DNA from: Fodinicola acaciae | GTDB lineage: Bacteria > Actinomycetota > Actinomycetes > Mycobacteriales > HKI-0501 | Assembly (NCBI RefSeq): GCF_010993745.1 | Contig: NZ_WOTN01000001.1 | Coordinates: forward strand, 1,677,235-1,741,234 | Direction of reading: 5' to 3' | Length of the DNA: 64,000 bases | Shown here: in pieces, positions 50,401-58,726 of the stretch | Layout: every line of letters starts with the position of its first letter | Position numbering within the stretch: position 1 is the stretch's first letter | Made by a program: the position numbers and the translations under genes | The notes under the pieces: generated by a model | Told to the model about the DNA's origin: nothing | Seen by the model: only the letters and a program-made list of their open reading frames with translations | Databases searched by the model: none

Positions 50401-51564
50401 TCAGGCCGGCTCGCGCGGCAGTCCGAGGCCGCGTTCGGCGATCTGGGTCCGGAGGATTTCGTTGGCGCCGCCGGCGATGGTGTACGCGCGCGAATAAAGC
50501 CGCGCGTCCTGCCACCACCCGCCACCGATCACCTCCGGATCCCCCTCGACCAGCAACCCGTCGACGCCCTGCAGCCGGACTCCGAGCTCCACCAGATCAT
50601 GGTTGAGCTCGCTGAAAAACACCTTGCCCATCGCCGCGTCCGCCGGCTGTTCGCTGCCGCGCAACATCCGGGAACGAGCCAGCCCCACCATCGCGGCGTT
50701 CACCCGCACCCGGGTGGCCAGCTCGCCGATTTGCTGCCGGATCGCGGCGTCCGTCAGCGGGCCGGCCAGGCCCAGCAAGTCTTTCAGAGCCGCGAAAAGC
50801 TCGACGCCGCGTGCGGCGACGCCGGAGCGTTCGCGGCCGAGGCTGCTCATCGCGACCCGCCAGCCGCCGTTGACCTCGCCGATGACGTTGCCGGCCGGAA
50901 TGCGTACGCCGGTCAGGAACACCTCATTGAAGTCGGTCGATCCGGTGATCTCACGCAGTGGCCGGATGTCGACGCCGGCCGAGCGCATGTCCAGCGCGAA
51001 AGCCGTGATGCCGCGATGTTTCGCCGCGTCGGGGTCGGTGCGGGCCAGCAGATAGCCCATGTCGGCATGCTGGCCGTTGGTCGTCCACACTTTCTGGCCG
51101 TCAACGACGAACTCATCGCCGTCGCGGCGCGCCTTCGTACGCAGTGCGGCGAGGTCGCTGCCCGCCTCGGGCTCGCTGAACAGCTGGCACCAGACATGCT
51201 CGGCCGTACGAATCAGTGGCAGGAATTGAGCTTGCTGCTCCTCGGCTCCGAACTCGATCAACGCCGCGGCCGCCAGCGTTCCGGCGCCGATAGGCGGCCA
51301 GGTGCGGGCGCGGGCGATCTCCTCGGCGACGATGAACGGCTCCAGCGGATGCGCGTCGGGCCGGCCACCGTACTCCGCCGGCCAGTCGATCCCCAGCAGC
51401 CCCGCCGCGTACAACTTCGCAGTCCAGGCGCGGATCCGCGGCACGAGGTCCGGCTCCGGCGCACGTACGCCGGCGTGCGCCTTGACGCCCGGCGCGTGCT
51501 CGGCGATGAACTCCCGCACCCGCTTGCGGAACGCGTCGAGCTCCGGCGTCGCAGTCAACCGCAT
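50401..51564 (-). CDS. Acyl-CoA dehydrogenase, long-type subunit
   Basis: 387-aa FAD-dependent enzyme introducing the alpha,beta double bond of an acyl-CoA. Parts: WCQLFSEPEAGSDLAALRTKA (FAD and substrate site), FVVDGQKVWTTNGQHADMGYLLARTD, and the C-terminal YTIAGGANEILRTQIAERGLGLPR. This matches the long partner of heteromeric FadE pairs of steroid-type catabolism. ATG 51564 is 8 nt after GAGGAG. It is divergent from the shorter acyl-CoA dehydrogenase 50 bp away, and the two probably form one enzyme. Confidence 0.9.
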   Translation of the reverse strand: MRLTATPELDAFRKRVREFIAEHAPGVKAHAGVRAPEPDLVPRIRAWTAKLYAAGLLGIDWPAEYGGRPDAHPLEPFIVAEEIARARTWPPIGAGTLAAAALIEFGAEEQQAQFLPLIRTAEHVWCQLFSEPEAGSDLAALRTKARRDGDEFVVDGQKVWTTNGQHADMGYLLARTDPDAAKHRGITAFALDMRSAGVDIRPLREITGSTDFNEVFLTGVRIPAGNVIGEVNGGWRVAMSSLGRERSGVAARGVELFAALKDLLGLAGPLTDAAIRQQIGELATRVRVNAAMVGLARSRMLRGSEQPADAAMGKVFFSELNHDLVELGVRLQGVDGLLVEGDPEVIGGGWWQDARLYSRAYTIAGGANEILRTQIAERGLGLPREPA

Positions 51565-51599
51565 GCACCGCTCCTCACTGGTCCCTCAACCTAAAAGAG

Positions 51600-51605
51600 T
51601 ATACT
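51600..51605 (+). promoter_or_regulatory. -10 element, probable leaderless transcript
   Basis: TATACT ends 8 bases before the ATG at 51614 and no Shine-Dalgarno lies between. A start of transcription 6-7 bases downstream would fall at or next to the ATG. The surrounding AAAGAGTATACTTTG is also near-palindromic. Confidence 0.5.
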
Positions 51606-51613
51606 TTGTTGCG

Positions 51614-52702
51614 ATGGACTTTGAACTGACCGACGAGCAGGAGATGCTCCGCGACGCCTCCCGTGCCCTGTTGGGCGACCGCGCTCCGATCGGCGTCGTA
51701 CGCGCCCAGGGCACCGATGTGGACCCGACGCTGTGGCGGCTGGCGGCGCGACTCGGCTGGCCGGGCCTGGCCCTGCCGGAGCAGCACGGCGGCGCCGGTC
51801 AGGGCCTGGTGGAGCAGGCACTGGTCGCCGAGGAGATCGGGCGCGCCGCCGCACCCGGACCATTCCTGCCGAGCGCGACCGTCGGACTCGGCGTGGTGCG
51901 CGGCGGCTCACCCGGCCTGCGGGCCGACGTGCTGCCCGCACTGGCCGCCGGCACCGCGTACGCGACCTGGGCTTTCGCCGAGCCACACCAAATCTGGACG
52001 CCCGACGGCGTACGCACCACCGCGCGCACCGACGGCGACGCGGTGGTGATCGACGGGGTCAAGACCGCCGTACCGGACGCCGGCGAAGCGCGGTGGCTGC
52101 TGGTGACCGCCGTCCACGAGGGCGCGCCGGTGTCCTTTCTCGCCGACCGCGACACCGAGGGAATCACCGTACGGCGGCAGAAAACCGTCGACCTGATCCG
52201 CGCCTTCTACGAAGTGCGGCTGGACGGCGTACGCGTCGATCTCGATCGCCGCGTCGACGGCTTGCGGCGGCAACTGGACGACGCGTGCGTGCTGCTGGCG
52301 GCCGAGACGCTCGGCGTATTGGACCGGATGCTGGAGATGACCGTCGCATACCTGAAAACCCGGGTTCAGTTCGGCCGGCCGATCGGCAGTTTCCAAGCGG
52401 TCAAACACATCTGCGCCACGATAGCCATGCAACTGCACGGCATCCGGGCCTCCACGTACTACGCCGCGATGGCCGCTGACGCCGGGTCGGCCGACGCCGC
52501 CCAGGCCGCGTGCGTCGCCGCGTCGTACGCCAGCGACGTCGCGGCGCAGGTCGCCGGCAACGCACTCCAACTACACGGCGGCATCGGCTTCACCTGGGAG
52601 CACGACCTGCACCTCTATCTGCGCCGGGCGCAGGCCAACGCGGTGCTCTACGGCGACGCCGCGATCCACCGCGACCGGCTCTGCGACCTGATCTCCGCCT
52701 GA
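51614..52702 (+). CDS. Acyl-CoA dehydrogenase, short-type subunit
   Basis: 362-aa acyl-CoA dehydrogenase-like protein. N-terminal FELTDEQEMLRDASRALLGD, GWPGLALPEQHGGAGQGL, and the C-terminal VQFGRPIGSFQAVKHICATI, NALQLHGGIGFTWEHDLHLYLRRAQ. The middle is degenerate relative to homomeric enzymes, with no clear SEPxAGSD site, as expected for the shorter partner in a heterotetrameric FadE. Start ATG 51614 has a -10 box so close that the mRNA is probably leaderless. The SDR follows after 13 bp. Confidence 0.9.
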   Translation: MDFELTDEQEMLRDASRALLGDRAPIGVVRAQGTDVDPTLWRLAARLGWPGLALPEQHGGAGQGLVEQALVAEEIGRAAAPGPFLPSATVGLGVVRGGSPGLRADVLPALAAGTAYATWAFAEPHQIWTPDGVRTTARTDGDAVVIDGVKTAVPDAGEARWLLVTAVHEGAPVSFLADRDTEGITVRRQKTVDLIRAFYEVRLDGVRVDLDRRVDGLRRQLDDACVLLAAETLGVLDRMLEMTVAYLKTRVQFGRPIGSFQAVKHICATIAMQLHGIRASTYYAAMAADAGSADAAQAACVAASYASDVAAQVAGNALQLHGGIGFTWEHDLHLYLRRAQANAVLYGDAAIHRDRLCDLISA

Positions 52703-52715
52703 CAAGGGGAACACG

Positions 52716-53462
52716 TTGGAAATCAAGGGAAAACAGGCTGTCGTCGTCGGCGGCGCGTCCGGCATGGGCCGTGCGACCGCGGAGTTGCTCGCGTCCCGCG
52801 GCGCCGACGTGGCCGTGCTCGACCGCGCGGAGTCGGACGGGGCGCCGGCCGACTGCCGCTTCCAACCGGTCGACGTCACCGATTTTGAGGGCACTGAAAA
52901 GGCACTCGCTGCGGCAGTCGACGGCCTCGGCGGCCTGCACGTCATCGTCACCACGGCCGGCGGCGGCGTCGCCCGACGTACGCTGAGCAAGGACGGGCCG
53001 CACGACCTGGCCACCTTCCGCCGGGTGCTGGACCTCAACGCGGTCGCCACCTTCAACATCAGCCGGCTGGCCGCGGCGTACGTCAGCGGCAACGACCCCG
53101 AGGACGGCGAACGCGGCGTCATCGTCAACACCGCGTCCATCGCCGCCTTCGAAGGCCAGATCGGCCAGGTCGCGTACAGCGCCGCGAAGGCCGCGATCGC
53201 CGGCATGTGCCTGACGATGGCCCGCGACCTGGGCTCGCTGGGGATCCGGGTGCTGGCGATCGCGCCGAGCCTGTTCGACACCGGCGCGGTCCGGAAAGTC
53301 CCGGACGAGATGAAGGCGTCGTTGGTCAGGGACGCCGCTTTCCCGAAGCGGATGGGACGGCCGGAGGAGTACGCGAAGCTAGTGCTGGCGATCGTCGACA
53401 ACCCAATGCTCAACGGGCAGTGCCTTCGCCTCGACGCCGGTCAGCGGTTCGGACCCCGCTGA
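52716..53462 (+). CDS. SDR family oxidoreductase (3-hydroxyacyl-CoA dehydrogenase-like)
   Basis: 248-aa SDR with AVVVGGASGMGRATAELLASRG (NAD motif), catalytic Ser in VIVNTASIAAFEGQIGQ, and Tyr-Lys in VAYSAAKAAIAGMC; the tail GQCLRLDAGQRFGPR. The sequence around AFEGQIGQVAYSAAKAAI is typical of type 10 17-beta-HSD / 2-methyl-3-hydroxyacyl-CoA dehydrogenases, which oxidise a 3-hydroxyacyl-CoA in beta-oxidation of branched or ring-derived acyl-CoAs. TTG 52716 has AAGGGG upstream. It follows the short acyl-CoA dehydrogenase and precedes the regulator gene. Confidence 0.88.
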   Translation: MEIKGKQAVVVGGASGMGRATAELLASRGADVAVLDRAESDGAPADCRFQPVDVTDFEGTEKALAAAVDGLGGLHVIVTTAGGGVARRTLSKDGPHDLATFRRVLDLNAVATFNISRLAAAYVSGNDPEDGERGVIVNTASIAAFEGQIGQVAYSAAKAAIAGMCLTMARDLGSLGIRVLAIAPSLFDTGAVRKVPDEMKASLVRDAAFPKRMGRPEEYAKLVLAIVDNPMLNGQCLRLDAGQRFGPR

Positions 53463-53507
53463 CGACTAGAATCAGGGTACGCAAACCGCAGACGAGGAGT
53501 GGGCCGC

Positions 53508-54935
53508 ATGGCGACCGCCGTCGACGTCGAGCCTCCCGGCGACGAGGCCGACGCACCGGTCGGCAAGCTCGCCGCCCAGATCGCCCGCCGGATCGAGGCC
53601 GACGTCGCCCGGCGCGGCTGGCCGGTCGGCGAGTCGCTGGGCTCCGAGCCGGAGCTGCGCGAGCGTCACGCGGTCAGCCGTGCGGTGTTGCGCGAGGCCA
53701 TCCGGCTGGTCGAGCACCACCAGGTCGGGCGGATGCGCCGCGGGCCGGGCGGCGGCCTGATCGTACGAGCGCCGGACGCCGGGCCGGCGACGCGCTCGCT
53801 GCTGATCTATCTGGAGTACGTCGGCACCAGCGTCACCGACCTGCTGCACGCGCGGCTGCTGTTCGAGCCGATCGCCGCCGGCCTCGCCGCGGAGCGTATC
53901 GACGAGGACGGCATCAAGACGCTGCGCGCCGCGGTCGAGGATCCGCATGACGAGGACCCGATGCACCAGCTGCTCGGCCAGCTGTCCGGCAACCCCGTCC
54001 TGCACCTGTTCACCGACGTGCTGACCCGGCTCACGACCCGATACGCGCACACGTCCCGGCGGATTTCCAAGGCCGAGCTGCTGACCAGCACGGCGACCTC
54101 GGCCGAGGCGCACCGGGCGGTCGCCGACGCGGTGATCGCCGGCGACGGCGCCCGCGCGCAGATGACGCTGTCGGCGCATCTGGAGTGGGTCGCCGACTGG
54201 ATCGAGAAGCACCGCGTGCAGCGCTCGCGGATCGCCGGCGCGGTGATCGAGCCGGAGATGGCCGAGGGGCCGCGGGCCAAGCTCGCCGAGGTGGTCGCCG
54301 CCCGGATCCACGATGACATCGCCGCTCGCGGCTGGCAGGTCGGCGCCGCCCTCGGCTCCGAAGCCGACCTGCTGGCCCGCTATGACATCAGCCGGGCCGT
54401 GCTGCGGGAGGCCGTACGGCTGCTCGAATACCACTCCGTCGCGCGGATGCGCCGCGGCCCGGGTGGCGGGCTGATCATCGCCGAGCCTGAGCCGCAGGCC
54501 AGCGTCGACACCATGGCGCTGTTCCTGCAGTACGCCGGCGCCACCGCCGACGACCTGCGCATCGTCCGCGACGCGATCGAGCTCGACACGGTCGCCCGCG
54601 TCACCGCCCGCCACGCCGATCAGGAGGTCGGCGCCCGGCTGGCCGCCGCCGTACGCTGGCCGACCGAGGGTCCGCCGGACAGTCCCGGCAAGGCCGACGT
54701 CTTCCACGCCGAGCTGGCCGCGCTGGCCGGCAACCCCGTGCTGTCCCTGTTCCTGTCGATCGTCACCGAGCTGTTCCGCCGGCACGCGGCCGGGTCACTG
54801 CCCGGCGACGCGGCCGCTGGGGACGTTCAGCACGCGCACCAACGCATCCTCGACGCCATCCTGGCCGGCGACTCCGGCGTCGCCCGCCAGCGCATGCGCC
54901 GCCACCTCGACGCGCTCATTCCGTGGTGTCACTGA
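53508..54935 (+). CDS. Double FadR/GntR-family regulator (two HTH-FCD units in one chain)
   Basis: 475 aa, twice the length of a normal FadR-type protein. Unit 1: KLAAQIARRIEADVARRGWP, LGSEPELRERHAVSRAVLRE, LVEHHQVGRMRRGPGGGLIV, then an FCD-like helical domain. Unit 2 from about residue 245: KLAEVVAARIHDDIAARGWQ, LGSEADLLARYDISRAVLRE, LLEYHSVARMRRGPGGGLII, then its own helical domain. Both winged helices keep identical recognition cores. A single chain can thus form an intramolecular operator-binding dimer. ATG 53508 lies 8 nt after GAGGAG. It likely controls this locus with an acyl-CoA effector. Confidence 0.9.
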   Translation: MATAVDVEPPGDEADAPVGKLAAQIARRIEADVARRGWPVGESLGSEPELRERHAVSRAVLREAIRLVEHHQVGRMRRGPGGGLIVRAPDAGPATRSLLIYLEYVGTSVTDLLHARLLFEPIAAGLAAERIDEDGIKTLRAAVEDPHDEDPMHQLLGQLSGNPVLHLFTDVLTRLTTRYAHTSRRISKAELLTSTATSAEAHRAVADAVIAGDGARAQMTLSAHLEWVADWIEKHRVQRSRIAGAVIEPEMAEGPRAKLAEVVAARIHDDIAARGWQVGAALGSEADLLARYDISRAVLREAVRLLEYHSVARMRRGPGGGLIIAEPEPQASVDTMALFLQYAGATADDLRIVRDAIELDTVARVTARHADQEVGARLAAAVRWPTEGPPDSPGKADVFHAELAALAGNPVLSLFLSIVTELFRRHAAGSLPGDAAAGDVQHAHQRILDAILAGDSGVARQRMRRHLDALIPWCH

Positions 54936-56151
54936 CCCGAAACCGGTCCAGTTCGTACGCCACCATGGCGTCCAGATCGGGCGCCGGCGGCTCGGGCAGG
55001 ACCACTGGTTTCGTACGAGTGGGCAGCAGGACGACGGCCGTGCCGGGGGTGGTGACCTCGCCGCGCTGGTTTTCGCAGCGCACCGCGATGTGCACCTCGG
55101 CCCGCCCGTCGGTCAGCACTTTCTCGGTCACCTCGCCGCGTACCCAGGTCGTGTCACCGAGGTAGTTGAAGCGGCGGTGTTCGCAGCGCAGCTTCCATAA
55201 CCAGCCATCGTCGCCGATCCAGTCGGTGAGCAGATGGCAGAGCCAGGTCTCGCGCATGCCGCCGTAGTCGTACGAGTTGGGCAGCCCGAGCTCCACCGCG
55301 CGCGCCGGCTCCCAGTGCAGGCGTTGCACGGTGTCCGGCACGTTCAGCGCGTTCGGCGGATACAGCCCCGGCGCCTTCCGTCGTACGCCGGCGGCGATCC
55401 GGAACGCGCCCGGCGGGGTCAGCTGCATCCCCCAGCCCAGGTGCCACACGATCACGTCCGTCGTGGTCAGCGGGCCTTTGACCTTTGGCTGCAGCACGTC
55501 GCCGACCCGGACGTCCTCCCAATAGCGGGCCTGCGCTCCACGCCGGGTCTCCGCCGCGTACGCGGCATCGATCGCCGCGAGTTCGTCCTGCGTGTACGGC
55601 GGCTGCTCCAGCCTCTCCTTGGCCCGTTTCTTCGAGGTGTGCCGCTCGGCGTTGATCCAGGTGCCGCGGCGTACGGCGTGCAGCTCGCCGTGGCCGTTGG
55701 CGTAGAGATAGTCCTGGGTGACGTGCGCCGTACGGCCGCCGAAGCTGCTCCGCTTGGGCAGCACGCCGACCTGTGTCTGCAGCACCCGGCAGCGATCACC
55801 GAGCACCAACGGCCGCCACCACTCGAACTCCATCGCCGCCTGGTAGGACCCGAGCCCGGCGAACGGGTCGCCCCTCAGCAGTTCCCTGGTCTCCGGGTCC
55901 GGCTTCGGGGCGGCGTCCTCGCCCATGGTGTAAAGGAAAGTCGGTGGCGCGACGAGGGCGTGCCAGCGGGTCCCGGCGGCATAGGTGGGATCGCAGTAGA
56001 GCGGGTTGTCGTCGCCATAGCCGTACGCGAAGTGCCGCACCCCGTCCCAGGTCACCAGGTAGTTGTGCGGCGGGTTGCGCTGCGGGCGGGGGATGCCCAG
56101 GCGGCGGCGGGACCGCTCGATCGCCTCGTCGGTCAGCTCGCCGAAGCTCAT
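54916..56151 (-). CDS. Two-hotdog MaoC-like hydratase (FAS1-like dehydratase plus MaoC domain)
   Basis: 411 aa, enoyl-CoA hydratase type. The N-terminal hotdog (residues about 20-170) holds VRHFAYGYGDDNPLYCDPTYAAGTRW, with the substrate-binding Asp-Asn-Pro, and FEWWRPLVLGDRCRV. A linker, then the C-terminal hotdog from about 230 (YWEDVRVGDVLQPKVKGPLTTTDVIVWHLG, the MaoC-type start, and YDYGGMRETWLCHLLTDWIG). Such double-hotdog proteins hydrate bulky enoyl-CoAs in steroid and related catabolism. The ATG overlaps the stop of the upstream synthetase; its 3' end overlaps the convergent regulator gene by 20 bp. Confidence 0.85.
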   Translation of the reverse strand: MSFGELTDEAIERSRRRLGIPRPQRNPPHNYLVTWDGVRHFAYGYGDDNPLYCDPTYAAGTRWHALVAPPTFLYTMGEDAAPKPDPETRELLRGDPFAGLGSYQAAMEFEWWRPLVLGDRCRVLQTQVGVLPKRSSFGGRTAHVTQDYLYANGHGELHAVRRGTWINAERHTSKKRAKERLEQPPYTQDELAAIDAAYAAETRRGAQARYWEDVRVGDVLQPKVKGPLTTTDVIVWHLGWGMQLTPPGAFRIAAGVRRKAPGLYPPNALNVPDTVQRLHWEPARAVELGLPNSYDYGGMRETWLCHLLTDWIGDDGWLWKLRCEHRRFNYLGDTTWVRGEVTEKVLTDGRAEVHIAVRCENQRGEVTTPGTAVVLLPTRTKPVVLPEPPAPDLDAMVAYELDRFRVSDTTE

Positions 56152-57536
56152 GCTCGCACCATGTCCAGCAGCTCGACGCGGCTGACCTTGCTGGACGGCG
56201 TACGCGGCAGCTCGTCGAGCACCAACACGCGCACCGGCACCTCGTACGCGACCAACTCCGCGCGGCAATGCGCGATCAGCTCGGCCTCCGTCGGCGACAC
56301 GTGGCCTTTCTGGACTTCGACCGCGGCGACCGGCACCGCGCCGAGCCGCTGGTCCGGCAGGCCGGCCACCGCCGCTTCTCGTACGGCCGGATGCGCTTCG
56401 AGTACGCGTTGGAGCGTCTCGGGTCGCACCTTGAAACCGCCGCGGATGATCGTGTCGTCCGTACGCCCGTCGATCCAGAGGAAGCCGTCGCCGTCGATGC
56501 GGGCGAGGTCACCCGTACGCACCCAAGCGTCGCCCTGCCCGGTCTGGCCGCCACGGATCTCCAGCACGCCCTCGCTGACGACCCGCAACTCGATCCCGGG
56601 CAGCGCGCGCCCGGCGCTGCCGGCCTTGCGGTCCCACCACTTCTCGTGCAGCGGCAGCGTCCACCCGGCGACCGCACCGGCGAACTCGGTCGCGCCGTAG
56701 GTCATCAGCACCCGCACGCCGTACTTCCGGAAGAACGCGTCGGCCAGCTCCGCCGGACACGGCGCCGTGCCGGACGTGACCACCTGCAGGCTCGCCAGCC
56801 GCTCTCTCGGCACGTCGGCGTCGAGGACCGTACGCAACGCCGCGGGCACCAACCCGGCCGCACGCAGCCGGTGCCGCTCGACCGCGCTCACCCACGGTTC
56901 CAACACGAATTTCGGCATCAGGATCAGCCGGCGACCGGTCGACAGGCACGCCAACGCCCGCCACAGGCCGCCGATGTGGACCAGCGGGCTGTTCACCAAC
57001 GCCGCCGAACGGGCCAGCAGCCGCCCGGGTCGCGGGACCTGACCGGCGGCGACGAGTCCCTGGTCCAGTTGCTCATCGCGCAGCCGCACCCGCTTCGGCG
57101 GCCCGGTCGTACCCGAAGTCAGCATCTCCACGGCCACCCCCGGACTCGTCTGCGCCGTCCGAGGCGCCGCGTCGACCGTACGGACCTCGCCGTCCTTGTC
57201 CAGCTCCACCGTCGCGCCGCTTCCCGGCCCCGCGACCACCATCGAGAGCTGGCCTCGGGCTATGTCGTCGGCGAGCCGGGCCGCGGGCTGCAGCGGGTTG
57301 AGAGTCACCAGGCATCGGCCCGAGGCCAGGACGGCCGCGAGGACAGCCACATGCTCCGGCCGATTTTCCAGCACTACGCCGATTCGAGCGCCTGTTGGCA
57401 GCCTGGCCGTTTCGAGGAAGCTGGACGCGGTGCGTTGGAGCTGGGCCCAGGTCCAGGTGGTCTCCTCATACTCAATCGCCGGAGCGTCCGGAGGCGCCTG
57501 CGCCAACAACTGCGCCAGCCGCTCGCGAATCCCCAC
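56148..57536 (-). CDS. Acyl-CoA synthetase / AMP-binding protein
   Basis: 462-aa ANL-superfamily ligase, activating a carboxylic acid to its CoA thioester through an acyl-AMP. Core motifs: EMLTSGTTGPPKRVRL (phosphate loop), VRVLMTYGATEFAG (A5-type), WVRTGDLARIDGDGFLWIDGR (A7-A8, hinge Asp), TIIRGGFKVRPETLQRVLEAHP, and DELPRTPSSKVSRVEL with the A10 Lys near the end. GTG 57536 is the start. It is slightly shorter than typical (500-550) because of a compact N-terminus. It would load the acid onto CoA before the acyl-CoA dehydrogenases. Confidence 0.9.
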   Translation of the reverse strand: MGIRERLAQLLAQAPPDAPAIEYEETTWTWAQLQRTASSFLETARLPTGARIGVVLENRPEHVAVLAAVLASGRCLVTLNPLQPAARLADDIARGQLSMVVAGPGSGATVELDKDGEVRTVDAAPRTAQTSPGVAVEMLTSGTTGPPKRVRLRDEQLDQGLVAAGQVPRPGRLLARSAALVNSPLVHIGGLWRALACLSTGRRLILMPKFVLEPWVSAVERHRLRAAGLVPAALRTVLDADVPRERLASLQVVTSGTAPCPAELADAFFRKYGVRVLMTYGATEFAGAVAGWTLPLHEKWWDRKAGSAGRALPGIELRVVSEGVLEIRGGQTGQGDAWVRTGDLARIDGDGFLWIDGRTDDTIIRGGFKVRPETLQRVLEAHPAVREAAVAGLPDQRLGAVPVAAVEVQKGHVSPTEAELIAHCRAELVAYEVPVRVLVLDELPRTPSSKVSRVELLDMVRA

Positions 57537-57563
57537 AGCATCAGCCCTTCTGTTTTAAAGTCG

Positions 57564-58724
57564 TCACCGTGCGGGCATGCCCGGATCTCGGGGCAACCCG
57601 AGCACCTGCTCCGCGATGGTGTTTCGCTGAATCTCCGCCGTACCGGCGCCGATCGTCGACGCGCGCGTACGCAGAAACCCCCACACCCACCGGCCGCGCT
57701 GCACCGCGTGCGGGTCCTCTCGGTCCAACACTCCGTACGGCCCCAGCACATCGACGGCGAACTCGTGCAGCTCCTGTTCGAACAAGGCCACAAAAAGCCG
57801 GGAGGTCGAGGAAGCCGGACCTGGCTCGCCGCGGGCGATGATGTCGGCGATCGTCCGCATGCCGGTGTAGCGCATGATCCGCACCCGCATCTCGAAACCG
57901 GCCAGCCGGTCGCGTACCAGCGGATCGGATGTCAGGCCGCGCTCCCGGGCCAGCTCGATCAGCTCGTCCAGCACGCGCCGATACGTCGCGGCCTGGTTCA
58001 TCACGCCGGCCGCACGCTCGTGGCCGAGGCTGGTACGGACCAGCGGCCAGCCGCCGTTCTCGGCGCCGACGCGGTTGGCCACCGGCACGCGTACATCGTC
58101 AAAGAAAATCTCGCAGAAATGCGCGTCGCCGGTGAGGTCGCGCAGCGGCCGGATCGTCACGCCGGGCGCGTGCGCGTCGATGAGCAGGTAACTGATGCCG
58201 TCCTGGCGGGACTCCACCGAGCCGGTGCGCACCAACGTGAAGATGATGTCGGCGATATCCGCCGCGCTCGTCCACACTTTCTGCCCGTTGACGACGTACA
58301 CGTCGCCGTCCCGACTGGCCGTCGTACGCAGCGCCGGCAGGTCCGAGCCGGCGTCCGGCTCGGAATATCCCTGCGCCCACACGACATCACCGCGCAACAT
58401 TGGCCGCAGATAACGGTCTTTCTGCTCGTCCGTGCCATACGTGATGATCGTCGGCGCGGCGATGCTGACTCCAGTGCCCAGCGGTCTGGGCAGTCGTGCC
58501 TTGGCGTACTCCTCGTGATAGATCACCTGCCGCGCGAAGCTCAGCTCCATCCCGCCGTACGCCCGCGGCCAGCTCGGGCCGGCGAATCCGCCGTCGAAAA
58601 GCGCCGCCAGCCAGGCTTTCTGCCAGCCGAGCCGATCCGCACGATCCTTCGGGCGTCGGCCCGGGTGGCTGCTGGTCAGGAACGCGCGCAGGCGAAGGCG
58701 GAATTCCTCGTCTGTCTCGCTCAA
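57564..58724 (-). CDS. Acyl-CoA dehydrogenase, long-type subunit (second pair)
   Basis: 386 aa. N-terminus FRLRLRAFLTSSHPGRRP, then FAGPSWPRAYGGMELSFARQVI, GYSEPDAGSDLPALRTTASR, VNGQKVWTSAADIADIIF and the C-terminal RASTIGAGTAEIQRNTIAEQVLGLPR. All FAD and CoA site segments of an active subunit are present. The TTG at 58724 follows GGTGGGG by about 8 nt and starts 2 nt after the stop of the adjacent short-type subunit, so I prefer it to the much longer upstream frame. With that partner it probably forms a heterotetramer. Confidence 0.9.
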   Translation of the reverse strand: MSETDEEFRLRLRAFLTSSHPGRRPKDRADRLGWQKAWLAALFDGGFAGPSWPRAYGGMELSFARQVIYHEEYAKARLPRPLGTGVSIAAPTIITYGTDEQKDRYLRPMLRGDVVWAQGYSEPDAGSDLPALRTTASRDGDVYVVNGQKVWTSAADIADIIFTLVRTGSVESRQDGISYLLIDAHAPGVTIRPLRDLTGDAHFCEIFFDDVRVPVANRVGAENGGWPLVRTSLGHERAAGVMNQAATYRRVLDELIELARERGLTSDPLVRDRLAGFEMRVRIMRYTGMRTIADIIARGEPGPASSTSRLFVALFEQELHEFAVDVLGPYGVLDREDPHAVQRGRWVWGFLRTRASTIGAGTAEIQRNTIAEQVLGLPRDPGMPAR

Positions 58725-58726
58725 CG

